Position numbers and translations under genes: made by a program
Notes under the pieces: model-generated
The model's database searches: none
Seen by the model: only the letters and a program-made list of their open reading frames with translations
Told to the model about the DNA's origin: nothing
Shown: positions 63,337 through 64,000 of the stretch, piece after piece
Layout of the letters: each line of letters opens with the position of its first letter
How positions within the stretch are numbered: the first letter of the stretch is position 1
Assembly (NCBI GenBank): GCA_020086605.1
Contig: JACBWW010000051.1
Location: forward strand, 2,113,810 to 2,177,809
Length of the DNA stretch: 64,000 bases
Direction: 5' to 3'
Source of the DNA: Lanius collurio
Taxonomy: Eukaryota; Chordata; Aves; Passeriformes; Laniidae

Positions 63337-64000
63337 TGTCTTGGTTTGAAAGACAGGTGTCTGTCAAAGAAGGCAGGAGCCTCTCTTGAAATGGAAAATG
63401 CAACCCCCTTTCCTTCGAATTATTATAATTTTGAAATTAAGGGGCTTTCAGGCAAAATATGAGGAATAGGAAAAACAGTTCTTATATATCTATATATATG
63501 TGTGTGTATAACAAGGCAAATGAACAATAACCGCGGCAGTAACAGAACCCAAACCCAGCGCAGCCTCTCTCGGCTGTCGGGCCCTTTCCCCTCTGGTGCA
63601 GTTCCAGTCACAGCCGGCAGGGGCGCTGGCGGCTCCCGGTGAGCAGGGCAGGTGCGATGGTTCAGTGGAAGCAGAGATCCTGCAGAAGGCTCTGCTCTTC
63701 CTCCGAAGGTCCAGTGTGGCTCCTGTCCTCTGGGAATGCAGTGGAAAGGGTGTCTGTGGTGTTCAGAATCTCAGATTCTATCCAGGATGGAATGCTCGGT
63801 TCCTCCTCCTGGGTGGAGCACCTCCCAATGGGATGATGAGCCATGAGGCAGGTGTTGATGGGCCATGGACAGAAGATGGTCCAGAGGGAGTTATCTCTGG
63901 GTCAGGCTGCAGGGCACTGATGGGCCAGTAACTGAAAGATAGTCCGGAGGGAGGAGGCCAGGAAACACTGCCCACCTGCTTTCAGCAGCTGCTGAGGATG
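63337..64000 (-). mobile_element. Internally deleted LTR of the same family as 53.8 kb, cut by window edge
   Basis: On the plus strand this starts TGTCTTGGTTTGAAAGACAG, the reverse complement of the 3' end of the LTR at 53798-54983, so the copy is on the minus strand. Homology runs through U5 (GGGGCTTTCAGGC, GCCGGCAGGGGCGCTGGCGG) to about 63663, where about 430 bp of the longer copy (54216-54648) are absent, and then resumes through the R/U3 part (GTTCAGAATCTCAG, GGGATGATGAGCC, GATGGGCCA). The TATA box of the other copy is changed to TAGAATC and the AGTAAA signal region is replaced by TATA-repeat sequence. It continues past the window end, so solo LTR versus part of a provirus cannot be decided. 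Confidence 0.88.

Noticed and set aside
1..64000. tRNA, rRNA, CRISPR arrays, bacterial operons, phage or a complete provirus
   Set aside because: No tRNA-like A/B boxes, no regular spacer-repeat arrays, no dense coding sequence and no gag/pol/env-like frames were found; the sequence has eukaryotic gene-desert character.

Overview
The window reads as vertebrate nuclear DNA, most likely from a bird and probably a songbird. The evidence is CR1 retrotransposon ends in minus orientation (40.3 kb, 42.7 kb and an older one at 7.5 kb), solo LTRs of a type common in passerine genomes (53.8-55.0 kb and 63.3-64.0 kb), a betaretrovirus-like solo LTR (38.4-39.0 kb), no poly(A)-tailed SINE or L1 insertions that I could find, and generally AT-rich, repeat-poor sequence. 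No species can be named from this alone.

I find no protein-coding exon, tRNA, rRNA or CRISPR array that I can defend. Open frames are short and unconserved-looking. The longest ones (about 120-240 codons at 52.5-53.3 kb and 54.1-54.9 kb) lie in a GC-rich minisatellite and in an LTR, where stop codons are scarce for compositional reasons. The window is best read as intergenic gene-desert sequence or the inside of a very long intron. Small exons or noncoding RNAs cannot be excluded by eye.

Layout. 0-15 kb: AT-rich unique sequence with two diverged copies of an unrecognised repeat of about 147 bp (228-375 and 1738-1883) and an old CR1 scrap at 7.5 kb. 15-38 kb: a 27-T run, an AAT microsatellite, a long GATA microsatellite at 25.5 kb, several GC-richer patches, and stretches with TAATTA-type motifs that could be conserved noncoding elements. 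38.4-39.05 kb: solo ERVK-like LTR in minus orientation with a 6-bp target duplication. 40.2-42.9 kb: a CR1 cluster including a very old CR1/L3-type relic. 43-52.5 kb: unique sequence with a GT microsatellite. 52.5-55.0 kb: the most GC-rich part, with a block carrying a consensus splice-donor site, a minisatellite with a 116-bp higher-order unit, and a complete 1186-bp solo LTR with a 5-bp target duplication. 55-63.3 kb: AT-rich sequence with G/T-rich tracts. 63.3-64.0 kb: a second LTR of the same family, inverted, internally deleted and cut by the window edge.

There are no genes here to assign to a pathway. The most useful leads are the paired unknown repeat, the higher-order minisatellite next to a GC-rich possible exon/promoter block, the deep CR1 relic, and the candidate regulatory stretches. 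None of these amounts to a clearly new biological system.
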